This document shows, piece after piece, positions 13,701 to 23,879 of a stretch of DNA of 64,000 nucleotides. The notes beneath the pieces are model-generated. The model saw only the letters and a list, made by a program, of their open reading frames with translations. It did not search any database and was not told the origin of the DNA. The stretch lies in NCBI RefSeq assembly GCF_964275005.1, contig NC_092686.1:40583511-40647510 (forward strand), in the 5' to 3' direction. A program made the translations under genes and the position numbers. This DNA comes from Diadema setosum (Eukaryota > Echinodermata > Echinoidea > Diadematoida > Diadematidae). The stretch's first letter is position 1. Each line of letters opens with the position of its first letter.

Positions 13701-16700
13701 AAGCACAAGGATTACGGTAAAGTGCATGAAGCCAGACCTTTTCATGGACTTAGCTTTAATGCCATCTCATATTTTTTGCCCACACAGAGAGAAAACATGC
13801 TCTCGACAATCACATAGACAAACGGGTAAACGCAGACAAGCTTTTGTCAACACTAGCTACAAATGCCGCGCAGGATATTGCGTCGCCGAGGGGCAGCGGC
13901 CTGGTTGGCAACAGCACAGGGATGGTGAACTCCAGGGACAGTGCGGGGGCCAATGCACAGCCAACCCTGTCCTACATGGACAACGTGGGCTCAAGCACTG
14001 CCATCGCCATGGCTGCAGCCCAGGCAGTGTCCAACACGTTACAAGTAAGGCGTTGTCAAGTCTCCGTCTGGTTACATGCTTAAAAGATGAATGTGACAAT
14101 GAGTATGTGGTATATGTGCACACTGAAATTAGTGCCTGCAAAGAGAGGTAAATACAAGGATATTATACTGGGTAGCACAAGAAGAAATACATTTTGCATG
14201 ATATGCAAAACAATATGTACACAATAACCATATTCACAATGATTCAATATCATTCTCACAGCTTATGAGATCCTGATCTGAATTGTCATCAGTTTTACAC
14301 ATCATATAAGATGACATTTGAAACAGATGACATTGAAACTCTCTGATAATCATCTGTATGATATTTTAAAAAGTGTCTTTATGAAGTGTGTGGATATAGA
14401 AGTAAAATTACAATTTGTTAGCTGCTGAAGAATTTAACTCCCTAGCATTCATCGCCTTCATACTGATTGGTTACCTGTAATGTCAGTATGATGGCTTCCA
14501 TTGTCTCAAGTTGAATGTAAAAAAAAAAAAAAAAAAAAAAAAAGATGGGAGATTCCATGAGGTATAAAGGTTGGTGTATAAAGCCATCAGATATTTTGTT
14601 ACAAGCCAAATTATGCTAGAGTGCTTCTTTTTTCTCTTTTTTTACAGTCACATCATTTGAAACATCATTAAAGATATATACAATTTATACAATTTAGGCA
14701 GTGGTTCACTGTATAATCAAAATTTCAACTGTCAAATATCTGTTTCATGCTTTCGCAAAGTCTGGGTAGTTTCATTTACTTTTCTTTTTATTTTGTGCAT
14801 ATGGTTATCATTAGATTGTAGTTCATTTTTCTACTTGTTTGATTTTTGCATATCCGCACTACAAAAGATATTTTTGTTGTCAAAAATGTTCTGAGGCTCT
14901 AACCTGCCGAAAAAGCATGCACGTCAACCTTGTACAGTATTCATCGCATAATCGGGACAGGTTGGGAGTAGCAAACACGGCCCCTTTAAGCGGGGTGCCC
15001 GATTTCGCGATGAGCACTCACCATACACTAACGGCATACATGTAGTGCACACACACACACACACATGCATACAGACGTACTGTACATGTCGGATGAATAC
15101 ACAACCACGCGACCCTGCATTCTCGCAATGATGTACTGTAGAGTAATTGCAACCGGGTTCTTCTTCTGTCAACTCTCTGAGTAGGAATTGCAAGCGAGCA
15201 CATGGCTTTGCTTATGTGGGGAGAAGAATGTTTGCGAAAGCATGTGTTTCGCAATGGCATGGATACTTATACACGGAGCTTTCGTGGCTATGCATGCACG
15301 TGTACTGGATGGATGGAGGTCAAAACACACCAGTCCGAAGCTTGCTTTGTAAGTTCGATGTAAACGACAACTGATAGGGAATCTTTGAAGTATTGTTGTG
15401 GTATTTTCGTAGATTTTTTTTGTGTAAAATATCAACAAAATCAAAGATCGCTTGAAGAAAAATTGTCCCGTTTATCAGAGGTCCCCGCCCGATTATCCAG
15501 TGAAAATAACATGCATTGGAAATGTTTCTGGGAAGCGTATGTCATTTAAGCGAGGTTCCCGATTATCAGATGCTTGATTATGCGATGAATACTGTACTTC
15601 GGTATATTATTCAGAATGGATGAATTGTTCATGTTCTAATGATCAAAGTTTCTGTAAAGGAATGGGTTGCATCAGCGTGTATGGTTTAATAGGGAAACTG
15701 CTTCTATCATACCTCTGAGGCATGGCAAAACCTATCTGAGTCTTGCCAATGATATATATAGTTCTTGGCTGTCCATGCAGAATACCAGTTCTTATGACTG
15801 GCCATTATTTTTATGCCATGCTATCCAACGTTCAGATGCAGCAGGGTAGAAGAACAGCAAGTCTGAAGGCCAGCTACGAAGCCATCAAGTCCGGGGCGTA
15901 CTCTGGCCTGGGAACGCTGGGCAGAGACTTCACTTATGGCAGTAACTCGGCGGCTTCAGAAGGCGCATCATCTTCCAGCAATAAGTCCAGTGGACGTCAC
16001 AGAAATAAGAAGTGAGTTTCTCCTTTTCCTGCCTAGATGTTGCTGGTAGAAAGGGATGTTAGCATGTAATTTAATTGTGGTTGTAGAGCATTTCTTTCTC
16101 TAGAAGACTCGGTAGCATGGGAAACATGGGTGGTCCAATTGAGCCAATCTTCATTCGCTGCCCACCGTTTAAAATTTAAAAAAAAAAGCATAGATAGCAC
16201 CAGTTATCCAATACTGTATACGCCGAATATTTTGCGATGTTTTTATTTTCGCGAATTTCGCAAGTTAGGTGCTATTCGCAAAATTAAAGACGCGAAAATA
16301 TTGACTCTGATCCCGATGTAAATGTGATGTACACGTTTACACTTCTCCGTTCAGTACAGGACTCCACGATTGCGAATTTAACCACTCGCGAATTTGTCGG
16401 GAATTTCCAATTCGCGAAAATTTAAATTCGCGAAATATATGGCGTATACAGTATGTGCATCAAAGCATACGCTTATCAGTACTAGTCAACTCAAGTCATG
16501 ATTCTTTGGCTGTGTGTGTGCATACATAGAGATCAATGATAAAGCTGTGCACGGTTTGTTTTACCGGGATTCTCAAATATATCCGAGGCGGTCCAGCCTT
16601 CCCACTCCACGGTATCCCCACGCTACTGGGTCTATAAGAGATGACACTTACCAAGTTAGATGTTAGCAAGCATTTCAAATGTACAACACTCATCCAGTTT

Positions 16701-17914
16701 TGAAGAATATCTTACAGATTTCCTACCATTCATCTGTGCAGTCCATGCTTGGATTATCTTGGGTCCTCCCCCCCCCCCCCCCAAAAAAAATGATTTAATC
16801 AAAGTCACTCTCTTCAAGGTATAATCTTAATTACTGTTTTGCACTGTGAGTAATATTTGCTTCCCCTTCATTAGGCACAAAAGTTCATCAAGCTCAAGTA
16901 GTCAACAGCAGCAGCAACAGGCAGTAGAACTACCTCCCTTAATAGAGCCTCTTGCTGAGCAACCGCTGGACGAGAGTTCGCAGAGCTACGACTGGGCGTA
17001 CGACCCCAATGAGCCCAGATACTGTGTTTGCAACCAGGTGTCCTATGGCGAAATGGTTGGCTGTGACAACCCCAAGGTAAGATAGTTCAAAACTGGAACT
17101 GAATCTCTGCCGATTACATTCTGGCTCTTGGCCTGACCCCCATGGAATGTGTACTGAAAATATGTGGGTAAAGTTACGTTTGGAGTTGTACTGGAATTCA
17201 ATCCTTTGCAACACCAATTGGAATGTGCTCACATATTTTGCCAGCTTGTCCATGGACAGTGCTTGAATATTCCATAACAGCTTAACATACCTCATCTCTC
17301 GCTTGCATATTTGGACGAGAGAGTCCACCTTATTTAGTGCAATAATTCTATGTGCTTATGTGCTCTTTGTTTGATAAGCTCAAAAGTCTGATAAGATTAT
17401 AGGGACTAGGTAACCATTTACTTCAGTTGTGTTAAGTCACCTCTACACTGTTGAAGCAGAAAGTTCTGGTTATTTTCCTGCTTATTTTGTAAATATTTCC
17501 TCAAAAGGTTTTGGAAGGCAAGATGCCTAAGAAAGATTGACGTGAATAATCATAAGGGATGCCAGGATTCCTGTGCGATTCTGTCTAGATGTTTTGTGAT
17601 AAATACTGCAATCAATTAACAGTGATATTTCTGGTGGCTGAATGAGGAGAAAAATGGAGAAATGATGATATGTATGTATACTTTGACATGTATACCTTGA
17701 AATATCAATGTAGAAATTGTCTCAGCTCTGATTCTTTGTCCTGACCATCTCCTCTCTCTGTGCATTTTTTCCCCAGTGTCCCATTGAATGGTTCCACTAT
17801 GGGTGTGTGGGCATCACAAACCCGCCCAAGGGCAAGTGGTTCTGCCCGCAGTGTACGGCCGCCATGAAGCGCCGAGAAAAGAAAGACGTGCCGTCATCAC
17901 ACAAGCACAAGTGA
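4483..17914 (+). CDS. ING3: Inhibitor of growth protein 3 (ING3), 10 coding exons
   Basis: ING3 is a nuclear reader of H3K4me3 and a subunit of the NuA4/TIP60 acetyltransferase complex. Coding exons: 4483-4510, 7612-7683, 9399-9499, 10107-10172, 11807-11903, 12452-12508, 13788-14044, 15836-16011, 16875-17076, 17777-17914. All introns are GT-AG, phases agree, and the total is 1194 nt (397 aa; human is 418). The N-terminal ING domain (residues 1-122) starts [15 protein letters not shown] and includes [11 protein letters not shown]-like and [18 protein letters not shown]-like blocks. A variable linker follows, with [21 protein letters not shown] and a Ser7-Gln6 run. The C-terminal PHD finger (about 333-381) keeps all C4HC3 ligands: C335, C337, C348, C353, H359, C362, C375, C378. 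Cage residues Y334, S341, M345 and W357 are present. The start is fixed by homology; the methionine codon at residue 10 is split by intron 1. Introns carry many repeats and one assembly gap (intron 1). Confidence 0.97.
5070..5499. mobile_element. 430-bp TIR element with 8-bp TSD, hairpin modules and telomere repeat
   Basis: The element lies in ING3 intron 1. Its ends read GGCATACTCGTGAAATAGG and, inverted, GGCAAAATCGTGAAATAGG, then CCCCACC, giving 26-bp terminal inverted repeats with two mismatches. An 8-bp direct repeat ACTCAAAC flanks it (5062-5069, 5500-5507). Two internal copies of the terminal motif (5136-5158, 5213-5235) each pair with an inverted partner starting GGTGGGG (5189 and 5265 onward), making two hairpin modules. 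A stretch of CCCTAA telomere-type units lies at 5405-5440. It has no coding capacity and is therefore non-autonomous. The 8-bp duplication fits hAT or Sola1-type elements, but the GGCA start is not a typical hAT end, so I leave the superfamily open. Confidence 0.8.
5405..5440. repeat. Interstitial telomere-type repeat (CCCTAA)n
   Basis: About five slightly irregular CCCTAA/CCTAA units (TTAGGG on the other strand, the usual animal telomere unit). They lie wholly inside the 430-bp element at 5070-5499, so they probably travelled with it. Confidence 0.85.
5675..6093. repeat. Interspersed repeat with GCCTCCACC head and TTTCTAGTT tail
   Basis: The start (GCCTCCACCAA, then AAGGAGGTT) and the end (CTTGGCAGAGGTCTGCGC, then TGCTTTTCTAGTT) form an imperfect inverted pair. 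The interior has the phrase AACTCAGAAAGTTGGGAATGG and GATTTGAATGAAACTTG. The 10.6-kb and 62.2-kb repeats have a similar head and the same TTTCTAGTT ending, so the three may be distant relatives. No coding capacity. Confidence 0.5.
6223..6322. other. Assembly gap of 100 N
   Basis: Exactly 100 N in ING3 intron 1. Round-length gaps usually mean an unknown true distance, so the intron 1 length is uncertain and the flanking AT-rich sequence may be incomplete. Confidence 0.98.
7728..7814. repeat. TG/TA/CA compound microsatellite
   Basis: TGTATG, TA and CA dinucleotide runs follow one another in ING3 intron 2, about 45 bases after exon 2. Confidence 0.85.
7816..8042. mobile_element. Possible degenerate hAT-like MITE with CAGGG ends
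   Basis: The left end reads CAGGGTGTGGCC and the right end, inverted, CAGGGCTCAACACTAAC. Inside are GGCCACTT and GTGGCCCA phrases. CAGGGCTC-type ends are familiar from hAT MITEs, but the left end is poor and I see no convincing 8-bp duplication. Confidence 0.4.
8395..9171. repeat. 157-bp tandem array (partial copy) in ING3 intron 2
   Basis: Three units, with the word GATGTCCCTT at 8482, 8639 and 8797 (spacing 157 and 158). Units share AACTTTTGATCC, GTGACCAAAC, AAGGTCATCAC and GGGGTCAACAAACTTTTA. The array closes with TACGCGAATAGGCGAGAC and ACTTGCCTTGT (about 9132-9171), nearly the tail of the larger array at 41931-43577. The head seen in that copy is missing here, so this one is 5'-truncated. 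The third unit is split by an insertion (8830-9066). A perfect AGGTCAAAGGTCA lies at 9071-9083. Confidence 0.8.
8830..9066. mobile_element. 237-bp MITE with TTGCCAAC-type ends and 6-bp TSD
   Basis: The ends are CATACTTGCCAAC and its near inverse GTTGGCAGGTATG. A 6-bp direct repeat CACAAG flanks it (8824-8829, 9067-9072). Removing the element and one CACAAG restores the phrase CACCACAAGGTCAAAGG seen intact in the 43-kb array, which confirms a real insertion. The interior repeats AGTAAGATTT and AATCAGATTT several times. A second element of the same type is at 54609-54783. A 6-bp duplication fits some hAT subgroups. Confidence 0.85.
10627..11513. repeat. Interspersed repeat, ATGCCTCCGCC head, copy 1
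   Basis: In ING3 intron 4. The head reads ATGCCTCCGCCACGAAGTG, then an inverted AGAGGCATTATG, a run of CCGTCCGTCC-like units, and degenerate internal units containing TCTTGAAACTTAGT. The tail is GCATACCAGTCACCATAG then CGACATTTCTAGTT. GGGTCAAAGGTCA (about 11079) and a perfect AGGTCAAAGGTCA (11224-11236) lie inside. A second, shorter copy with the same head and tail lies at 62232-62853. Confidence 0.75.
12806..12885. mobile_element. 72-bp MITE relic with TTAA target sites
   Basis: TTAACCTGTTC at 12806-12816 is the exact inverse of GAACAGGTTAA at 12875-12885. Read as TTAA target duplications, the element proper is 12810-12881. The CC start and TTAA sites would suit a piggyBac-like MITE. It is short enough that chance or a fold-back cannot be excluded. 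Confidence 0.4.
14935..15594. mobile_element. 660-bp pogo/mariner-like MITE with TA TSD
   Basis: In ING3 intron 7. CAGTATTCATCGCATAATC at the left matches the inverse of the right end GATTATGCGATGAATACTG, and TA flanks both sides (14933-14934, 15595-15596). Subterminal phrases such as CCCGATTATC and CCCGTTTATC recur. CAGT ends and TA sites fit Tc1/mariner/pogo. A CA microsatellite (about 15048-15066) lies inside. No transposase is encoded. Confidence 0.8.
16214..16451. mobile_element. CTGTATACGCC family MITE, copy 1
   Basis: In ING3 intron 8. The ends are CTGTATACGCCGAATATTT and the inverse AAATATATGGCGTATACAG, flanked by TA. The interior is rich in TTCGCGAA and GCGAAAAT words. Related copies lie at 21086, 33974 and 44964. 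Confidence 0.85.
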
Positions 17915-18722
17915 CTAGCAAAGAAGAAAAAGAAGAAGAAAGCTCGCTGAGATGCCAAGCCATCCAGAATGGCTGTGAACAAGAACGGATGGAAGGGGCT
18001 TGGACAAAGAGACAGATTATTCCACTTTGGTCATCAACAATAACACTGTAAAGTAATGGGAGACTGCTATAGGAACGTGTTGCCTTCTGGAAAACAAGCA
18101 GAATGTTCATCATATAGTTACTGAATTTTGTTGCTCTTTGGGCAAACTAAGACTTTTATTCCCCCGTCTCAAAATTTGACGACCTCAGAACATGCCGAAG
18201 ATTGGCTTATCCCGGAGCTGAGAATGATTACAGATGATTCAAGGTGCTCTTGTCCATCATTGTAAGAGTAAACTTGGATTATTCAGAAGTAGGAGTCCTC
18301 TTTTGCAAAACCTCCCAATGACCCTTAAAACAGGCATTTCATTTGTAGGCCAACCAGCAAGAATCTGGAATGCATAGATGCCAACTCTTTCTTTTTTGCA
18401 GTATTTTTGTACTTTTTTTAGCCAAAAAAAAAAAAAACAACAACAACACAGTAGGTTTCATAGAAAACACTGGGGATTTTTTTTTCTTCAAAATTGTATT
18501 ACATACATATGTCTATTGTTTGTCCAAGAAAAAGAAATGCCTTTTCACCCTTCGGATTACTGCAATGATGTGAACAAGATTGGCATCCGTGGAAATGATA
18601 AAGGCATCTCTCAGTCACTTTTGTAGTCTCGGTGGTGAGATTTATGAAGGATGTCGTACAAATGGAATAATTCTGATGTATTCACTCTTCCACAAGATGT
18701 CTTAAGTTACAATGGCCTAGTA

Positions 18723-18908
18723 CAGTGGACTCCCGTTATAACGAAGTCCTCGGGACCGGCAGTTTTCTTTCGTTATAACGAAATTTCGTTATAACCGAAT
18801 GAATAAACAATAAAAATACATAGAGTTGATAATGTTGCGGCCCTAAATTTTATTTCGTTGTAACCGGAATTTCGTTATAACCGTGTTCGTTATAACGGGA
18901 GTGCACTG
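18723..18908. mobile_element. 186-bp pogo-like MITE (GTTATAACG type), copy 1
   Basis: The left end CAGTGGACTCCCGTTATAAC and right end GTTATAACGGGAGTGCACTG are near-perfect inverses, flanked by TA. TTCGTTATAAC recurs inside several times. CAGTGnACTCC ends with TA sites resemble pogo/Tigger elements. A second copy is at 36913-37108. Confidence 0.85.
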
Positions 18909-19646
18909 TAGTCACTTTGTCGTCCTGCACCGTTTTGCAAAAGAGGACCTCTGCCACGAGTATCACTCTGACGCAAGTACAAGCTCATTTGTCTCCCTGA
19001 GAGATGTGTGTCTGAGGAACATTACACAAAGTAGTGTGGGCAACAGTATGGGCAAAAGAGATGATGCTCTCTTTTACCTAAATAGGCTACTGTTGCTACG
19101 TTGGTATCTAGCAGTGGCAAATATTACTTACCTTGTTATCCCCGTCAGTCCAAAGCCCCTTCGTGATCAATTGACCTTTGAAATATCCGCATGCCACAGC
19201 TGCATATACAAAAGTTCTGGCATGTCAGGTCAATAACAACCTCCCTTCTCTACCACAACATCACTGTAGAAAGGTTCATTCTGTCATGAAGCAGTCAGAC
19301 AAACCCACAATCTAGTTTGACCTCTGTTCATGTCCGATATTGGTTGTTACGTTTCTTTCCGTTCTTGTGCATGAAAGTTAGCTTTTACCCTTTTCACAGT
19401 CCCATCGCCATTGGTAGTTCTGTGTCTCACTGTAGAACCACCTGAAGGTGATGTTGCATGGAGGTTCCACCTCTTTGTGCAGTGGTGCACTAAACATCGT
19501 ATCTGTGAATCGTGGCTTCTTCTTTTTCTTCGTGAAGTTGAGTTTCTACTAATATTTGTTTGTGTAAGTGTTTTCTTGTCTGAAGGTTTATTTTGTAGCA
19601 GTATTTAGCAAAACCAACAACAGGAGACACAATGTGTGACAGAAAA

Positions 19647-19652
19647 AATAAA
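19647..19652 (+). promoter_or_regulatory. Candidate polyadenylation signal for ING3
   Basis: AATAAA, about 1.73 kb after the stop codon. Other AATAAA words occur further on and inside the MITE at 18723-18908, so the choice is uncertain. Confidence 0.3.
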
Positions 19653-21085
19653 TATTGTAACTGGGTGAGAGTTCTGAAGTGATGAAGCGGTTTCTGTGTT
19701 CTCCAAAATGTATTCCCAAGTTGGTTTGTTTCAGTGTTATAGGCTGCTTATGCATGTAGTTTTATGATGTGTATGAATGAAATTACTTCTGTGAGCAGTG
19801 AAGAAGCTTGATGGTTATACCACTGTCAAGTGAAAGTATAGTAAACCCCTTTCTTTTTCTCTGTGGATCAAGTTAGCAGTCAAAGTGCAAAGGGAGAAAT
19901 AATAACCTTCATTATTTTGTTACAATTAACTTATCTGTGACAATGTAGAACTTCAATGAAGACCAAAGAATGAGCTATTTAGAGAGACATTCATACTTAA
20001 AGATAATCTGATTTGAGAATAGTAAAAGCATGCATATACACCCTGAAAATGTCCCCTGCCCTTTGTAATTGTTAATGATTTCATAAATAGTGTTTCATAT
20101 TTGCCGAGTTGGTGCCACTTCGGATCGGCACAAGGTCACCCCTGGTCCTGGTTCATGGTACATGTGTGTTTTTATATTTCTGGAATTGCACTGATATTGA
20201 CTGAGCATGTATGCTGGAATACACAGTATATGTTGCTTCATGCAGGCAGAATCTATTGTATTGTTTTGGATGTGATATTGGGATGTTGCTTGTGATTGTT
20301 GATGGGAATACTCATGAATTTTGATTCACAGAAGAAATCAACAGAAATGACAAATAGATTTGTTTTGTTTGTTTTTTTTTTCACCTTCAGTGAGATATGT
20401 TATGGGGCTGCATAGACACCCATGTTAAAAGACATTCACTGTGATAAATGAATAATTGAATAAACATTAATAATTAGTAATAATGATGATCACTGTAACA
20501 AATTCACTGAAACATGCTATGCCTTCTGATGTAATTGTTAAGTATTGCATAAAATGGTGAAAAGTTAAATATTTATCTGGTTTCTGCAATTATTGTAAAA
20601 TTTTGGATAAAAATATCCAAAGTGCATGGGAATCTCAACCTGACAAGATCGTGAAACAATGGTAGAAGCATTTTTTAATTATATGTGCTAATGAAATTGT
20701 ATTCTAAAAGTATATAGACAGAGTAAATTTCTATTATTGATAATGAAACATAGTGGTAAAGTTTTTTGAACAGCATAATATATTGTAATACTCAGTTTCG
20801 TACATTTTCAGTCTTATCCATGATTTACCGGTATGTTCAAATGAACATCAGATACTCTGATATACCTACCACTACTGGCTCCCACCTATCTTTTCAAAGT
20901 TTCTCAATTACTATCAAACTTATGCTGATCCATCAAATTCATGTGACAAGGCTTGAGCCAAAGGTGTAATTCAAACTCATCCCCGAAGTTATGAATGAGA
21001 AAGGAAGCAGCCAAATTTCAAGCAATGGACACGAATTTGTGGTTGCACAGTCCCCACATGATAGTGACATACACTGTATGAGGTA

Positions 21086-21283
21086 CTGTATACGCCATAT
21101 ATTTCGCGAGTGGTTAAATTCGCCATCATGGTGTTCTGTACCGACAGGAGAAATGTACATGTGTACGTCACATCCACATCGGGATCAGAGTCAGTATTTT
21201 CGTGTGATTTTGATTTTGCAAATAGCACCTGACTCGCGAAATTTGCGAAAATAAAATCCTCGCGAAATATTCGGCGTATACAG
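21086..21283. mobile_element. CTGTATACGCC family MITE, copy 2
   Basis: The left end CTGTATACGCCATATATTTC and right end AAATATTCGGCGTATACAG are inverses. TA flanks the left; the right flank is TG, probably mutated. It shares CACCTGACTCGCGAAATT with copy 3 and GGGATCAGAGTC-like words with copies 3 and 4. Confidence 0.85.
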
Positions 21284-21938
21284 TGGTATGTACTACAAAC
21301 ATGTATGGACAATCACCTGTGTTGGGTGATGATATGTTAAGTGGCTGTGATATCTTTGTAGGATTAAGTGAGTATTTCCTTTTGAGATATCCTCCTTGGT
21401 TTGTATGTTGGAGCTATGACCAGTGTGTATTTGACTGAAACTTTATCTATTAGTAAACTAAGATCAGGGAAACAACTAGGTAGGACTTCTTAGCACTACC
21501 CTGCAAATGAGGCTCCTTTGTAAATGTATTTTCTGTCTCAAACTTGCTCTTTCGAAATACGGCCGACATGTATTCAAACGGTTCATGTAGTAACGTAATA
21601 TATTTGACAGGAGTTCAAGATTCATCTTGATTGTTGAACAAGATTAATTGGCCTTGCCTTCTATCAGATATTGCGCTAGTCTCACATGAAATTAATGTCA
21701 TACAAGGAAAATCCAGGGATTGAACTGATGCTGGAAGTGTAAATGAATAGTGTGGGTAACTTCTCTGAGTAGAATTATCATCTATTCTCTCTTTAATCTC
21801 TTTATGCCAGAGAAAAAACAACAACCAAACAAACAGTTTCATGTGCTTGCTGTGACATGTACTGTAGCATTCCATGGATGCTTCCTTTGGGGGAGATACA
21901 GAGTAGTGGCACATTTGCACCTGTATAAAGCAAGCTAG

Positions 21939-22012
21939 TGGTGCTACATTCCCCCCCCCCCCCCCCCCCCCCCCCGATTTATGAAAAAAAAAAAAAAAAG
22001 AATGGTGCTACA
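21939..22012. repeat. C25/A16 insert between 10-bp direct repeats
   Basis: TGGTGCTACA (21939-21948) recurs at 22003-22012. Between them lie 25 C, GATTTATG and 16 A. The shape suggests a tiny target-primed insertion with a poly-A tail, or slippage. Homopolymer lengths may be affected by assembly. Confidence 0.6.
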
Positions 22013-23089
22013 ATGTACTGGTTCCCAGTGGCAAGTGTTAATTTGTCACTTCATTAGCAGAGATCACCCACCTTGTTCACGACATGCTATCCTTCAGACA
22101 TATGCCCCAGGGATTTAATGATTTGTAATCATGGAGATATGAGGAGTGCAATGATGATAAATGTAGTGTACGCATGCTCACAGAACTACATGAATAACAC
22201 ATGGAAAGAGTTTTTTCTTGGTTGGTTGATAAGCTTTGATTTTGGATTGGCTATTTTCTTGTTTGTCTTTTTTTTTTTTGCTTCCATTTTCTGTATATAT
22301 ACTACTGAAGTATTTCCATGATTGTTACTGAGGGATAGTTTGCACACATTTATTTCACTCACACATGAAATCTTTTCAGGAAATAGGTGTATTTTTATCA
22401 TTTTGTCTTCTGTCTAATTCTAGCAGAATGCTTTAGTGATCCAAAGACATATTTTTTTTTCTTCTTCTTTGTGATTTTGTGTCTGTTACTATATCACAAA
22501 TCATCTTCCAGCATTGAATTTGAGATTTCATCTGAAAGGGACATGCTGCGTGTCTGTAGCTGTCCCCAACACACCAGTGTCATAGTGTTTAGTTTAGGCG
22601 ACCTCTTTGAAATTTATTTGTACATACCATGTTATGTAGCATATAAATGAAAATATGTATTTATACCTATAAATGTAAATTGTACATAGAGTTGCATCTA
22701 ACTTTGAGAGCTGCAGTACTGAGAGAATACAAGTTTGAGAATTTGAGAAGTGAGAAAAGATTAAAAAATGCATACCTTCTTACAAATACATGTACAACGT
22801 TTGCTGTCTGATGTTAAAAGTGTTTAAACTGTTGCGGTTGTAATGTGGTGACATGATATGTGATGATATTGTGAGTATCTGTAATGTCTGTATATTAATG
22901 AAAACATTTCTCTGTGCAGGATTCAGCAGACTCCTTTTGGCGAAATGAATTCTGCTTAAGTTTATAGTTTCGGATGTTCTGTTTGTTGTTTTTGTTTAGT
23001 GTTTCTTAGTGTGGGCTCCGTTCATTTGTAGATTACAAGTGCATGCTTTATGTGTATGGAAACATTATCCCCTGGCTGTGTCAAATTAA

Positions 23090-23372
23090 AGGGGATGGCT
23101 AGTAACTGATCAGTGGGAATGCTGGGGGATGATTGTTCCAATCCTTGTGGGGTTCATTTAAGAGTAACGATCGCCCCATCACTGCAAATGTCTGCAATAC
23201 AGGCATGCTAACCTGGAAACATTAAACTGCACATTACCTGAATATGAGACCATTCTGAAGCAAATAATTTTCACACAATAGATACAAATATATGATGTGC
23301 TCTTAAATGAATTCCACAAGAATTAGAACAATCATCCCCAGCATTCCCACTGATCAGTTACTAGCCATCCCT
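23090..23372. mobile_element. 283-bp fold-back element with about 75-bp arms
   Basis: The left arm starts AGGGGATGGCTAGTAACTG and runs through GGAATGCTGGGGGATGATTG to TTCATTTAAGAG. The right arm is its inverse, from CTCTTAAATGAATT to CAGTTACTAGCCATCCCT. TTAA precedes the left end; the right flank TGTAA may be a mutated TTAA. This fits a Kolobok-like TTAA MITE. Confidence 0.8.
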
Positions 23373-23879
23373 TGTAATTACTCCCTATGGTCCTGTAAAC
23401 CTGTGTTTGTTGTCATTGTGACATTACTGTGAGTGATTCATGGGATGATGAAATTTGTCGCGCCATTACCAACTAAGTTCCTATAGCTGTATCGAGCCAG
23501 CACATCATTTGCTAGGATCAGCAAGGGTTTGAGGAATTTTCCTTACAAAATACTAAAGAATGCTCATCTTTCGGTCTCTGAATTTGCTCTGGTTAAATAG
23601 TTGCCAGAGTAATTAGGAAGGCTAATGAATTGAGTTATCCTTTTTTATAACTAAGCCATGAAGTTCTCTGCTATTTCCAAGTAGGGCCTACATATTATGT
23701 CATCAGTCAATACCACATTGCACGTGAAATGTGTCATCTTTGAGTTGTCATTGAAAAACTTGTTGATTCCGATGTAGTGTTCTGCGGTAAAAGCACGCAG
23801 TGAAATGCAAGCAAAAACATCAGAAACAACAAACTTCTGAATGACATCATAACATGGCCAGCCAAAGTAAGCCATGTGG

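Larger units (their letters stand above)
17915..23085. other. ING3 3' UTR and downstream intergenic region
   Basis: After the ING3 stop codon no further coding exon is recognisable. The 3' UTR starts at 17915. Its end is not defined: AATAAA occurs at 19647-19652 and again near 20459. Inserted elements lie at 18723-18908, 21086-21283 and 21939-22012. The remaining sequence is AT-rich and without features I can support. Confidence 0.6.

Noticed and set aside
18883-19236. 117-codon frame after ING3
   Set aside because: It begins inside a MITE and runs into the ING3 3' region without any domain or exon-like boundaries.
23651-23875. 74-codon minus-strand frame, thought of as a transposase piece
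   Set aside because: No catalytic motif or neighbouring terminal repeats.
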